DNA of 64,000 bases from Streptomyces ortus (GTDB taxonomy: Bacteria > Actinomycetota > Actinomycetes > Streptomycetales > Streptomycetaceae). The stretch's first letter is position 1; every line of letters begins with the position of its first letter. The DNA is taken from positions 573,910 through 637,909 of the forward strand of contig NZ_JAIFZO010000001.1 of NCBI RefSeq assembly GCF_026341275.1, given 5' to 3'. Of the stretch, positions 1 to 8,101 are shown one piece after another. The notes below the pieces were generated by a model that saw only the letters and a list, made by a program, of their open reading frames with translations, was not told the DNA's origin and ran no database searches. A program made the position numbers and the translations under genes.

Positions 1-795
1 CGAGTCACGGGTCGCGTCGTCGAGGAGGTCCAGGGACAGATAGGGGTTGAGATCCTCCAGCTCGACCAGCAGCAGCGCGCCGTCCGGGGCGCGGCAGGCA
101 TCGACGCGCTGGATGCCGTGGTCGATGTCGTTCCAGTCGATGAAGCGGGCCGCGAAGTCCAGGTCGGCGGGCGTGGGTTCGTAGCGTTCGAGGTGCCAGC
201 GCCGGTCGGGGCGGGGCGCGTACAGGGCGTACTGGAAGGTGTGGTCGACGTAGTAGAACGACACCTCGTACCGGAAGTCGATACGCGGCTGGACGAGGAG
301 AGCCGGGACGTCGTCGAACGCCAGGTTCCGCAGCCGCTCCCGGGGGACGAACTCCAGGCCCATCGAGTCCGCGCCGAGCTTCGGCTTCACCACGTACTCA
401 GCGGCCTGCGGGAGCAGCCCGAGATCCTCGGGCCGGTCGACGGTCGGGATCACGGGAAAGCCCAGAGCGGTGAGATCGACGAGGTACTGCTTCCCGGCCT
501 GGTCGCCCTTGCCCGTCAGCTGGGTGCAGACCGGTACCCGGCGGGCCGTGGCCCGGTCGCGGAAGGCGTCGTACGCGGCCTGGTGGTGCAGGACGGGGCC
601 GCTGTTGCGGACCACGACGGCGTCGAAACCGGGGGAGTCCAGCAGCGCGGGCGCGTCGAGGGGGTGGCACAGCGCGAGGTCGAAGTCCTCGCGGAGCCGA
701 GAGGTCAGGAAGATGTCCTCGTCGCCGTACCGGCGGCCCTTGGCGGGGTAGGCCAGATCGGTCACGAACAGCAGTCTGGGCCGGTCGGCGGCCAT
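1..795 (-). CDS. ATP-grasp domain protein (3' end cut by window edge)
   Basis: At least 265 residues are read leftward from ATG at 795 and no stop is reached before base 1. A run of G (GGGGGTG) lies just upstream as a ribosome site. The fold reads as ATP-grasp: an N-terminal pre-ATP-grasp part starting MAADRPRLLFVTD, then YVVKPKLGADSMG resembling the ATP-binding lysine and glycine loop, then VQPRIDFRYEVSFYYV, and near the cut VELEDLNPYLSL, the usual place of the metal-binding E/N pair. Such enzymes join a carboxylate to an amine or thiol using ATP. The substrate is not evident. No partner gene is visible because the downstream side lies outside the window. Confidence 0.75.
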   Translation of the reverse strand, partial: MAADRPRLLFVTDLAYPAKGRRYGDEDIFLTSRLREDFDLALCHPLDAPALLDSPGFDAVVVRNSGPVLHHQAAYDAFRDRATARRVPVCTQLTGKGDQAGKQYLVDLTALGFPVIPTVDRPEDLGLLPQAAEYVVKPKLGADSMGLEFVPRERLRNLAFDDVPALLVQPRIDFRYEVSFYYVDHTFQYALYAPRPDRRWHLERYEPTPADLDFAARFIDWNDIDHGIQRVDACRAPDGALLLVELEDLNPYLSLDLLDDATRDS

Positions 796-939
796 GGACA
801 CCCCCGGAGGTTCGGTCGCTGGCCTCCCATTACACACCGGCCGATCGCACTCGCCGGACGGCGGGTCGCGGTACGGGTGCGGGGCGCGGCAGGGCTCAAG
901 CCTCGTCCGGAGTTGGCCGGATGCGGACTGCGGGAGGCG

Positions 940-968
940 TTGACTAGAAAGCGCTTACCGCATACGTT
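940..968 (+). promoter_or_regulatory. Orphan sigma-70-type promoter with LacI-type operator
   Basis: TTGACT (940-945) and TACGTT (963-968) are separated by exactly 17 bp, and the spacer carries GAAAGCGCTT (947-956) with the perfect core AAGCGCTT. This is the usual layout of LacI-family-controlled sugar promoters in Streptomyces. It points rightward, but no plus-strand gene follows before the convergent GH43 gene ends at 1205. The 409-bp gap 796-1204 holds no other convincing feature. The promoter may be the remnant of a lost sugar gene or may drive an antisense or small RNA. Confidence 0.6.
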
Positions 969-1204
969 CCGGTTCATCAGCGTGACCTGTATCCGGCACC
1001 ACGAACGCACGACGCGCCACCGAGTACCGCTCGCCAAGAAGCTCCGCCCCGGACGGCGATGGCGGCCCCACCCGCAAGCGCCGGACCGGACACCAGCCAT
1101 GAACGCGCTGACATCCGGCGGCCGGACGGACCTCTCTTCCCCCATGGAGGTCCGCCCGGCCGCCGGACGCGCGTCCGCCGAGAGCCGTGGTGCGCTGTCC
1201 GCTG

Positions 1205-2605
1205 TCAGGCCCAGGCGGCCGTGGCCGCGAACGAACTGTCCTGCCGGAAGAGTTCGGTGCCGTCCGACGGGTCCACGCGCAGCTGGTAGTTGTAGTGGCG
1301 CAGGTAGCGGCCGGGGTAGTTGTACGACTCCAGCCGGACCGAGCCGCTGGAGCTGCCCGTACGGGCGATGAAGGTGGCGTCCCCGGCGAACGTGGACGAG
1401 CCGTCGTTCGCGTCGAAACGGCCCCGGAAGTCCCAGTGCCGCAGGTAGTTGCCCGCCGCGTTGCGGAAGGAGTGGCCGTTCCCGTCGGCGAGACCCGCCA
1501 CGACGGTGAACGTGGAGGCCTGCTTCTCCGCGGCCGTGCTGCTCGCGGTCACCACGGGCAGGTTGAGCAGGGCGGACTGGTCCTGCCAGTAACGGGTGGT
1601 GTAGTTGCCCGACCGGAGCGAACGGGCCACCCCCGTCGGCAGGCTCACCCCGCCGGAGACCGTCTCCTTGAGTACGGTGAAGTGGCGCGCGGTACCGGAG
1701 ACGGCGGGCAGCGCCCGGGGCGCGCTCCACGTGGTGAAGCCGTCGTAGCTGTCGCTGTAGTAGTAACTGCCGTCGCCGTACCCGTCGAAGAAGATGCGCC
1801 ACGCGCCGTTGTCGAGCTGGATCAGCGCGGCGCCCTCACGGGTGCCGCCCCAGCCCGCCCAGTTCCCGGTCCGGCTGATGGTGTACGGCCCGGTGAGCGC
1901 GCCGGCCGTGGCGTACTCGATGTACTTCGACGTCTCGTTCTTCGTGAAGGCGTGGTAGGTCGAACCGGTCCGCACCACGAACGTGTCGATGTGGTTGGGG
2001 CCGATGCCGGACAGCGCGACCGGTGAACTCCAAGCTGTCAGCGCCGAGTTGGTCGCCCGCAGTCGGTACGGAGTGAAGATCCACTCGTCGTTGGCGGTCG
2101 AACAGGACACCAGGATGTTCACACTGCCGTCGCTGTCGACGAACCACTCCGGCGCCCACGCGCGAGACAGGTTGGTGAGGGGGACCGGGTAGTCGTACAG
2201 GAACGTCCAGTTGCTCCGGTCCGAGCTGCGGGCGAAGCCGATGGTGGTGCTGGTGTCCTGCCAGGTGTGGGTGGTGTAGGTGATGTAGTAGTAGCCGTCG
2301 GTGTGCTTGAAGACGCTGGCGTCCCGGATCCGGTTCGCCGGCGGTGTGTACGCGGAGGCCTTGAGGAGCCGGAAGTCCGTCGCGTCGTCCGACTGGTAGA
2401 CGTTCACGGTGCCGTCGTCGCTGTTGAGGAACGGCACGATGGTGTAGCGGGTGGCGGAGCCGCCGGGCGGCGCTGCCGCCGCGGCCGAACCGGGCAGCGC
2501 GCCCACGGCGAGGGCCGAGAGCGGCAGGGCGGCCATCGCGCGCAGCAGGTTCCGGCGCGAGGGGGCGGGTCCGATGGATCCGGGGGGTCTGTTTGGCGTG
2601 ATCAT
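1205..2605 (-). CDS. Secreted GH43-like glycosidase with C-terminal AbfB (CBM42-type) domain
   Basis: A 466-residue exported enzyme probably acting on arabinan or arabinoxylan side chains. The N-terminus has a Tat-type signal (SRRNLLRAMAALPLSALAVG) ending in an Ala-rich cleavage region near residue 46. The middle (about 50-310) has the repeated aromatic blades of a five-bladed propeller, including DASVFKHTDGYYYITYTTH. The last about 140 residues are AbfB-like, with two paired motifs (GNYLRHWDFRGRFD and GRYLRHYNYQLRVD) that bind arabinose. A GGAG-type site precedes ATG 2605. The gene stands alone and is divergent from the copper-protein gene. Exact substrate specificity cannot be read from the sequence. 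Confidence 0.85.
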   Translation of the reverse strand: MITPNRPPGSIGPAPSRRNLLRAMAALPLSALAVGALPGSAAAAAPPGGSATRYTIVPFLNSDDGTVNVYQSDDATDFRLLKASAYTPPANRIRDASVFKHTDGYYYITYTTHTWQDTSTTIGFARSSDRSNWTFLYDYPVPLTNLSRAWAPEWFVDSDGSVNILVSCSTANDEWIFTPYRLRATNSALTAWSSPVALSGIGPNHIDTFVVRTGSTYHAFTKNETSKYIEYATAGALTGPYTISRTGNWAGWGGTREGAALIQLDNGAWRIFFDGYGDGSYYYSDSYDGFTTWSAPRALPAVSGTARHFTVLKETVSGGVSLPTGVARSLRSGNYTTRYWQDQSALLNLPVVTASSTAAEKQASTFTVVAGLADGNGHSFRNAAGNYLRHWDFRGRFDANDGSSTFAGDATFIARTGSSSGSVRLESYNYPGRYLRHYNYQLRVDPSDGTELFRQDSSFAATAAWA

Positions 2606-2706
2606 GTGCGGCTCTCCTGGAGGGCGCGTGCGTGCCTGCCGGTGCGCGCGGTGCGCACGTTCATTGCGGCGTCGATATTTCGAACGAGGTTCGGTGGGCC
2701 GGTCAG

Positions 2707-2735
2707 AACGTAGGGTGTGGTCGTGGCCACGTCAA
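2707..2735 (-). promoter_or_regulatory. Promoter of the GH43 gene
   Basis: On the minus strand TTGACG (2735-2730) and TACGTT (2712-2707) are 17 bp apart. The -10 hexamer is identical to that of the orphan promoter at 963-968. Downstream, within the leader near 2674-2685, lies TCGATATTTCGA, two TCGA arms that could be an operator. Confidence 0.6.
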
Positions 2736-2741
2736 TAACTT

Positions 2742-2757
2742 GGGCACGCGCGTGCCC
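2742..2757. promoter_or_regulatory. Perfect 16-bp palindrome between divergent genes
   Basis: GGGCACGCGCGTGCCC is a perfect inverted repeat placed between the GH43 promoter and the start of the copper-protein gene. Its size and position suit a dimeric repressor site. It does not resemble a CsoR site. No T-run follows, so a terminator is unlikely. Confidence 0.35.
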
Positions 2758-2796
2758 GCCGGGTTTGGCGCGGCGGTGTCCGGCTACCCGGACCCT

Positions 2797-3210
2797 GTGT
2801 CAGTTACCGAGCTTCAGGAACTCGTTCGTTTCCTTGAGGACCGTTTCGCCTGTGCGCAGGCCTGCACCGAGTGCGCGAGGGCGTGTGCCCTGCGTGCGAG
2901 CCTCGCCGACGTGGACGGCCCCGAGGACCAACAGCTGATCCGGCGCAAGGGCATCCTGTGCGCGGAGGTGTGCGACGCGACGTGCCGTCTCCTGGCGGAA
3001 CAGGTCACGCAGTCCGAGGACGCGATGCGTTCCCAGGTCGAGTGGTGCCGCACGATCTGCCTCGAAACCGCCCACGCCTTCGACGTCGGCGCCGACTCCG
3101 GTGATGGGTCCGGCTCCCACTCGGACTCCGGCTTCGGGTCCGAGGAGAGTGCCCGGGCCTGCCGCGACTGCGCCCGTGCCTGTACGGAATTCCTCAGCCG
3201 ACTGCGGTGA
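2797..3210 (+). CDS. Cys-rich four-helix-bundle copper-binding protein (DUF326/Csp-like)
   Basis: A small cytosolic protein of about 137 residues with 12 cysteines in CxxxC and CxxC spacing: ACAQACTECARACA near the N-terminus, LCAEVCDATC and WCRTICLE in the middle, and ACRDCARACTEFL at the end. This is the pattern of bacterial copper storage proteins, whose helices point cysteines into a core that holds many Cu(I) ions. A Gly/Ser/Asp-rich loop of about 25 residues separates the last helix. The start is uncertain: GTG 2797 is chosen because family members begin close to TELQELVRFLEDRF. GTG 2776 is in frame and also lacks a good ribosome site. No signal peptide is present. Confidence 0.75.
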   Translation: MSVTELQELVRFLEDRFACAQACTECARACALRASLADVDGPEDQQLIRRKGILCAEVCDATCRLLAEQVTQSEDAMRSQVEWCRTICLETAHAFDVGADSGDGSGSHSDSGFGSEESARACRDCARACTEFLSRLR

Positions 3211-3257
3211 CCAGGCCGGGCCAACCGCCCGGCCCTGTCGTCGGCATTCCCTATTTC

Positions 3258-3271
3258 TGGAACACGTTCTA
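3258..3271. promoter_or_regulatory. KstR-type operator
   Basis: TGGAACACGTTCTA fits the mycobacterial KstR consensus TNNAACNNGTTNNA at every fixed position. It lies 63 bp before the acyl-CoA dehydrogenase start. KstR is a TetR-family repressor of steroid and lipid catabolism released by acyl-CoA intermediates. A homologue in this organism is inferred, since no regulator gene is in the window. Confidence 0.6.
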
Positions 3272-3333
3272 CGGTGTGCGCCGTCAGGTCCGGGTGCCCG
3301 CGGCAGGGCGGGTCGGGGAACCAGGGAGGCGCC

Positions 3334-4524
3334 GTGCATCTCGAATACACGCCGGAGCAGCAGCGGTTGCGCACCGAACTGCGCGCCTATTTCGCCGGCC
3401 TCGTACCGGACGACGTGCACGCCCGGTACGACGAACCGGCCGCGCAGAAGCGCTTCTACCGCGACACCATCCGCCGACTGGGCTCGGACGGCTGGCTGGG
3501 GGTGGGCTGGCCCGAGGAGTACGGCGGACGCGGTCTGACGCCGATGGAGCAGTTCATCTTCTTCGACGAGGCCGCCCAGGCCGGCGTACCGCTGCCGCTG
3601 ATGGCGCTGAACACGGTCGGTCCGACGATCATGAGGTTCGGCACGGACGAGCAGAAGGCGTACTTCCTGCCGAAGATCCTCTCCGGCGAGATCGACTTCG
3701 CGATCGGCTACAGCGAGCCCGACGCGGGCACGGACCTGGCCGCCCTGAAGACGCGGGCGGTCAGGGAGGGCGACGAGGAGAGCGGCCACTACACGGTCGA
3801 CGGGCAGAAGATCTGGACGACGAACGGCGACACGGCCGACTGGGTCTGGCTGGCCGTCCGCACCGACCCCGACGCCCCGCCGCACAAGGGCATCACGATG
3901 CTCCTCGTACCGACCTCCGACCCCGGCTACTCCTGCACGCTCATCAACACCCTCGCCTCGCACGACACCACCGCGAGCTACTACGAGAACATCCGCGTCC
4001 CGGCCTCCCGCCGCGTCGGTGAGGAGAACAAGGGCTGGCGGCTGATCACCAACCAGCTCAACCACGAGCGCGTCACGCTCGCCGCCCACGGCACCATGGC
4101 CATCCGTGCCCTGCACGACGTACAGCGCTGGGCCATGGAGACCAAACTCGCCGACGGCCGCCGGGTCGTCGACCTGCCCTGGGTGCGCCGTACCCTCGCC
4201 CGGACCCACATCAGGCTCGACGCGATGAAACTCCTCAACTGGCAGATGGTGAACGCCGTCCAGGAAGGCACCCTCACCCCGCAGGACGCCTCCGCGGTCA
4301 AGGTCTACGGGTCCGAGGCCCGCCGTGACGCGTACGCCTGGCTGATGGAGGTCGTCGCCGTCGCGGGCGTCCTCAAGGAGGGCTCGGCGGGCGCGGTCCT
4401 CCACGGCGATCTGGAGCGCGGCTACCGCTCGGCCGTCATCTTCACCTTCGGCGGCGGCAACAACGAGATCCAGCGGGAGATCATCTCGTGGATCGGCCTG
4501 GGGATGCCGAGGGTACGACGCTAA
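3334..4524 (+). CDS. Acyl-CoA dehydrogenase (FadE type)
   Basis: A 396-residue flavoenzyme that introduces the alpha,beta double bond in acyl-CoA. GTG 3334 is preceded by AGGGAGG at good spacing. The order is standard: N-terminal helical domain (EYTPEQQRLRTELRAYFAGL), a middle FAD/substrate region with GYSEPDAGTDLAALKTRA and WTTNGDTADWVWLAVR, then a C-terminal helical domain ending FGGGNNEIQREIISWIGLG. The sequence resembles the actinobacterial FadE class used for bulky or steroid side-chain CoAs rather than the short-chain class. The KstR-type box upstream supports that role. It precedes a truncated MpaB-family gene in the same direction. The true substrate is unknown. Confidence 0.9.
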   Translation: MHLEYTPEQQRLRTELRAYFAGLVPDDVHARYDEPAAQKRFYRDTIRRLGSDGWLGVGWPEEYGGRGLTPMEQFIFFDEAAQAGVPLPLMALNTVGPTIMRFGTDEQKAYFLPKILSGEIDFAIGYSEPDAGTDLAALKTRAVREGDEESGHYTVDGQKIWTTNGDTADWVWLAVRTDPDAPPHKGITMLLVPTSDPGYSCTLINTLASHDTTASYYENIRVPASRRVGEENKGWRLITNQLNHERVTLAAHGTMAIRALHDVQRWAMETKLADGRRVVDLPWVRRTLARTHIRLDAMKLLNWQMVNAVQEGTLTPQDASAVKVYGSEARRDAYAWLMEVVAVAGVLKEGSAGAVLHGDLERGYRSAVIFTFGGGNNEIQREIISWIGLGMPRVRR

Positions 4525-4746
4525 GGGCTGTCCCACTCGCTCGTGTGCAGGGCCTTGTGCGCCCAGTCGGCGCGCGGCTCCTTGGCCGGCGGCCCGTACG
4601 GGAAACAGGGCTGGATCTGGCCGCGGCACATCTCGTCGAGGGTGCCGAACGTGGCCATGTTCCGCCACGCCGCCGCACGCTCCTACCACTCGGAACGGGC
4701 AGGACGCGGCATGTGCCGCCCCCTTCGTACGGAGTCGCCCCCCTTC
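4525..4746. other. Degenerate spacer with a minus-strand coding scar
   Basis: No intact gene is present. The minus strand is open from 4681 to 4523 and encodes a short peptide, ATG 4654, with TFGTLDEMCRGQIQPCFPYG followed by a Trp-rich tail and a stop overlapping the end of the dehydrogenase gene. It looks like the end of a former protein, of unrecognised family. At the right margin a 20-bp unit based on CCCCCTTCGTACGGAGT is tandemly duplicated (4719-4738 and 4739-4758), exactly where the oxygenase reading frame becomes recognisable. Confidence 0.35.
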
Positions 4747-5445
4747 GTGCGGAGTGACGGCTGGGGTCGGCTGCTGCGTACGGTCGACTTCGTCGGCGTC
4801 ACCACGTACGGGACGACGGAGGCGGCCGAGAAGGCCGGTGCGCGGGTGCGCGGGATCCACAAGAAGCTCACCGCGACCCACCCCGGCACAGGAGAGCGAT
4901 ACGGGGTCGACGAACCCGCGCTGCTGCTGTGGGTCCACTGCGCCGAGGTCGACTCGTGTCTGCACGTCCTGCGCCGCTCCGGCCTCCGGCTCACGGAGGC
5001 GCAGGCGGACCGGTACATCGACGAGAACCGTGCCGGCGCCCGGCTGGTGGGCCTCGACCCCGCCCACGTACCGTCCGACCAGCGGGTACTGGCCGCGTAC
5101 TTCGAGAAGACGCGACCGGAACTGACCGCGGGACCGGAGGCACGGGAGGCCGAGGACTTCCTGCGCAGACCGCCCGTCCACCCGCTGCTGGTCCCGGCGC
5201 GGGCCCTGCTGTGGCGCCGGGTGGCGCAGACCGCGTACGCCTCACTGCCGCCCCGCGCCCATGAGTTGTACGGAAGATCCGTACGGTCGCCCCGGGCGGT
5301 GACCCGGCGGCTGCGTCTCACCGGCACCGTGCCGCGCTGTGTTCCCGCACGTCTGCGTCGGCGGCTGCCGCCCAAACACGTTAGCCGCGCCATGTCACGG
5401 CTCGACCCCGGCTCGCGCCCCGCACCGTACAAAGTAGGACCATAG
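4747..5445 (+). pseudogene. MpaB-family oxygenase (DUF2236), 5'-truncated
   Basis: About 230 residues match the C-terminal three quarters of the MpaB/rubber-oxygenase-like family, from WGRLLRTVDFVGVTTYGTTE through LLLWVHCAEVDSCLHVLRR and RLTEAQADRYIDE to the C-terminal helices. The first 60 or so residues of the family, with the conserved LLLQ..HP stretch holding a key histidine, are missing. The DNA upstream encodes nothing similar in any frame. A 20-bp tandem duplication marks the junction, pointing to a deletion. GTG 4747 could still initiate a short product, but loss of the N-terminal active-site region makes activity unlikely. It was probably co-transcribed with the acyl-CoA dehydrogenase. 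Confidence 0.6.
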
Positions 5446-5505
5446 CTCGTCATACTGGGCGGGCCAGGGGAGGGCGGGTCCGGACGACGGGGGCGATCAC
5501 GGCAG

Positions 5506-7812
5506 ATGGGGGAGACCAGGCTCATCCAGGGCCGGTACCGATTGCTCGACCTGATCGGTCGAGGCGGCATGGGAGAGGTGTGGCGGGCGCGGGACGAGTC
5601 GCTGGGCAGGCAGGTCGCCGTCAAGTGCCTCAAGCCGCTGGGCCATCAGCAGGAGAACGCGTTCACGCGTGTGCTGCGGGAGCGGTTCCGGCGTGAGGCC
5701 AGGGTGGCCGCGGCCCTCCAGCACCGCGGGGTGACCGTCGTCCACGACTTCGGCGAGTCCGACGGCGTCCTGTACCTGGTGATGGAGTTGCTGGGCGGCC
5801 GCAACCTGAGCCAGCTGCTGGAGGACAACCGGCAGCACCCGCTACCGGTCGCCGACATCGTGGACGTCGCCGAACAGGTCGCCGCCGCCCTCGCGTACAC
5901 CCACCGGCAGGGCATCGTGCACCGCGACCTGAAGCCCGCCAACATCATGCGGCTCGACGACGGCACGGTGAAGATCTGCGATTTCGGCATCGCCCGCCTC
6001 GGCCACGACATCGGCTTCAGCTCACGCCTCACCGGCACCGGCATCGCGATGGGCACCCCGCACTACATGTCGCCCGAGCAGATCGGCGGCACCGAGGTCG
6101 ACCAGCGCAGCGACCTCTACTCCTTCGGCTGCGTCCTGTACGAGCTCGCCACCGGCGCGCCGCCGTTCGACCTCGACGACGCGTGGGCGGTCCTCGTCGG
6201 ACACCGCGACACGGCACCCGCGCCGCCGCGCAGCCACCGGGCCGAACTCCCCGAGTTCCTGGACCGCGTCATCCTCGACCTGCTCGCCAAGGAGCCCGCA
6301 CGGCGACCGCACGACGCCCGCGAACTGGGACGCCGGATCGGCGCCGGCCGCACCACACCGGCGTACGTGCCGACCGTGGTGTCGGCGCCCGTGCGGCCCG
6401 AGGCGGTGAAGTGGCCCGAGGTACGGGAGTGGCCCGAGGCGGGGAAGCGGCCCGAACCGGCGGGAGGCGCCGAGGTGGCCGAGCGGCTCGTCTCCCGTGA
6501 GGCGCGGCTGCCGTCCTGGACCCGCGGCATGAGTACCGGCCACAAGGCGACCGGGACCGGCGCGGGACTGCGCACCACTCCGCCGGACACCGCCGCGGGC
6601 CTCTCCGGCGAGTGGATCGCCCGTACCGACACCCGCGGCGCGCCGGACCTGGTGCCCGACGAACGGCCCACCCCGGCACCGGAGTTGCTCACCGCACTGA
6701 CCGGCCGCCACAACGCGGGGCTGAGCCTCGGGCGGCTGAGCCGCTGGACGGAGGCCGGCGAGGTGCACCGCGCCGTCGCCGCCGAACGCGAGCACGCCCT
6801 GGGGCCCGACCACCCCGACACCCTCGCCAGCCGCTACGAGGTCGGCTTCACCCTCAGCCGCACGGGTCGGCCCGCCGAGGCGCTGCGCGAGTACACGTCT
6901 GTGGCCCGCACCAGGGAGCACGTGCTCGGCCCCGAGCACCCGGACACGCTGACCGCCCGCCAGGAAATGGCTTACGTACTGGGCCAGTTGGGCCGTCACT
7001 CCGAGGCGCACCAGATCTACACGGGCGTGCTCGCCACGCGGGAGCGCGCGATGGGGCCCGACCATCCGGACACCCTGCGCTGCCGCCACAACCTCGCCTT
7101 CAACCTCAGCAGGCTCGGGCGGCTCGAGGACTCGTACCGGATGGCGAGCGAGGTGGCGGCGGCGCGGGCCCGGGTGCTCGGCGCGAACCATCCCGACACC
7201 CTGGTCACGCGATACGAAGTCGCTTACGAGCTGGGGCAGTTGGGGCGGTGGACCGAGGCGCTGGCCACCTACCGGGAGGTCGCAGGGGCGCGGGCGCAGG
7301 CGCTCGGACCCGACCACCCGGACACGCTCGCCGCCCGCTACGAGGTCGGCATCAGCCTCGGGCGGCTCGGGTACAGCGGGCAGGCCCTGGAGCTGTACCG
7401 GGGGCTGATCGACGACCGGACCCGGGTGCACGGGTCCGCCCATCCCGAGACCCTGCGGGCCCGGCACGGCCTCGGGGTCAACCTCGGACGCCTTGGGCGG
7501 TGGGAGGAGGCGCTCGCCGAGTCCCGTGACGTGTGCGCGATCCGGGAGCGGGTTCTCGGGCCCGACCACCCGGACACCCTGGTGAGCCGTCGGGAGGTCG
7601 CCGTCGGGCTCGGCTGGCTGGGCCGGTGGGGGGACGCGCTCGCGGAGTACCGGCAGGTGGCGGCGGCGCGGGAGCGGGTGCTCGGGGGTGACCATCCTGA
7701 CGCGCTGGCGAGTCGTCAGGACGAGGCGCACTGTCTGGAGCAGTTGGGGCGGGTGGGGGAGGCGGCGGAGTTGTATCGGAGGGGGGCTGCGGAGCGGGGT
7801 TCCGGGGCGTGA
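5506..7812 (+). CDS. Serine/threonine protein kinase with C-terminal tetratricopeptide repeats
   Basis: A 768-residue soluble Hanks-type kinase. The kinase domain (about 10-275) has every hallmark: glycine loop GRGGMGEVW, VAVKCLK lysine, HRDLKPANIM catalytic loop, DFG, and SPE in place of APE. A Pro/Glu/Arg-rich linker (about 280-385) leads to at least seven repeats of about 42 residues of the kinesin-light-chain type, each with LGPDHPDTLASRYEVG-like motifs, filling 395-765. There is no membrane segment or PASTA domain, so the protein is cytosolic and the repeats are the likely sensor or substrate dock. ATG 5506 has only a weak ribosome site. A terminator overlaps its stop codon, so it is probably monocistronic. 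Confidence 0.92.
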   Translation: MGETRLIQGRYRLLDLIGRGGMGEVWRARDESLGRQVAVKCLKPLGHQQENAFTRVLRERFRREARVAAALQHRGVTVVHDFGESDGVLYLVMELLGGRNLSQLLEDNRQHPLPVADIVDVAEQVAAALAYTHRQGIVHRDLKPANIMRLDDGTVKICDFGIARLGHDIGFSSRLTGTGIAMGTPHYMSPEQIGGTEVDQRSDLYSFGCVLYELATGAPPFDLDDAWAVLVGHRDTAPAPPRSHRAELPEFLDRVILDLLAKEPARRPHDARELGRRIGAGRTTPAYVPTVVSAPVRPEAVKWPEVREWPEAGKRPEPAGGAEVAERLVSREARLPSWTRGMSTGHKATGTGAGLRTTPPDTAAGLSGEWIARTDTRGAPDLVPDERPTPAPELLTALTGRHNAGLSLGRLSRWTEAGEVHRAVAAEREHALGPDHPDTLASRYEVGFTLSRTGRPAEALREYTSVARTREHVLGPEHPDTLTARQEMAYVLGQLGRHSEAHQIYTGVLATRERAMGPDHPDTLRCRHNLAFNLSRLGRLEDSYRMASEVAAARARVLGANHPDTLVTRYEVAYELGQLGRWTEALATYREVAGARAQALGPDHPDTLAARYEVGISLGRLGYSGQALELYRGLIDDRTRVHGSAHPETLRARHGLGVNLGRLGRWEEALAESRDVCAIRERVLGPDHPDTLVSRREVAVGLGWLGRWGDALAEYRQVAAARERVLGGDHPDALASRQDEAHCLEQLGRVGEAAELYRRGAAERGSGA

Positions 7813-7834
7813 CGATGCCCCGAGCTGTCTTTTT
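7803..7834 (+). terminator. Rho-independent terminator of the kinase gene
   Basis: CGGGGC (7803-7808) pairs with GCCCCG (7817-7822) across a loop that contains the stop codon, and TTTTT (7830-7834) follows. A second hairpin, GGGGCTGCGCCCC, follows near 7840-7853. Confidence 0.6.
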
Positions 7835-7896
7835 GAACGGGGGCTGCGCCCCTCGGCCCCGGGGATGTCTTCATGTGCGGGTCCGCCGGGGCGGGG

Positions 7897-8000
7897 GTGC
7901 GCAGTTCCCCGCGCCCCTTGGGGGGTGAGGGCTGAGCGGGGTTTGGTGGGTGGGGGTCGGGCGTGGTTGGGTGCGCAGTTCCCCGCGCCCCTTGGTGGGT
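7897..8000 (+). repeat. Two copies of a Streptomyces interspersed repeat
   Basis: The 18-mer GCAGTTCCCCGCGCCCCT occurs at 7901-7918 and again at 7975-7992, each within a longer similar context (GTGC before, TGG...GGG after). A third copy lies at 23108-23125. This sequence is widespread between genes in Streptomyces and usually forms a GC-rich hairpin. Its function is not settled. Confidence 0.7.
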
Positions 8001-8101
8001 CGGGGCTGGGCAGGTGTGGTTGCTCTTGACAGGTCCACTTGGGGGGCCGCCGGGTGCGTGTGGGGGTGGTCGGTGTGGATCTTTGTGTGTTACCTAGGGG
8101 G

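Noticed and set aside
2742-2757. Reading the 16-bp palindrome as a CsoR copper operator
   Set aside because: The sequence lacks the central A/T step and flanking TA pattern expected for CsoR sites, so only an unassigned palindrome is reported.
2800-5181. A 793-residue open frame on the minus strand
   Set aside because: It covers the Cys-rich protein and acyl-CoA dehydrogenase genes on the other strand and shows no recognisable family.
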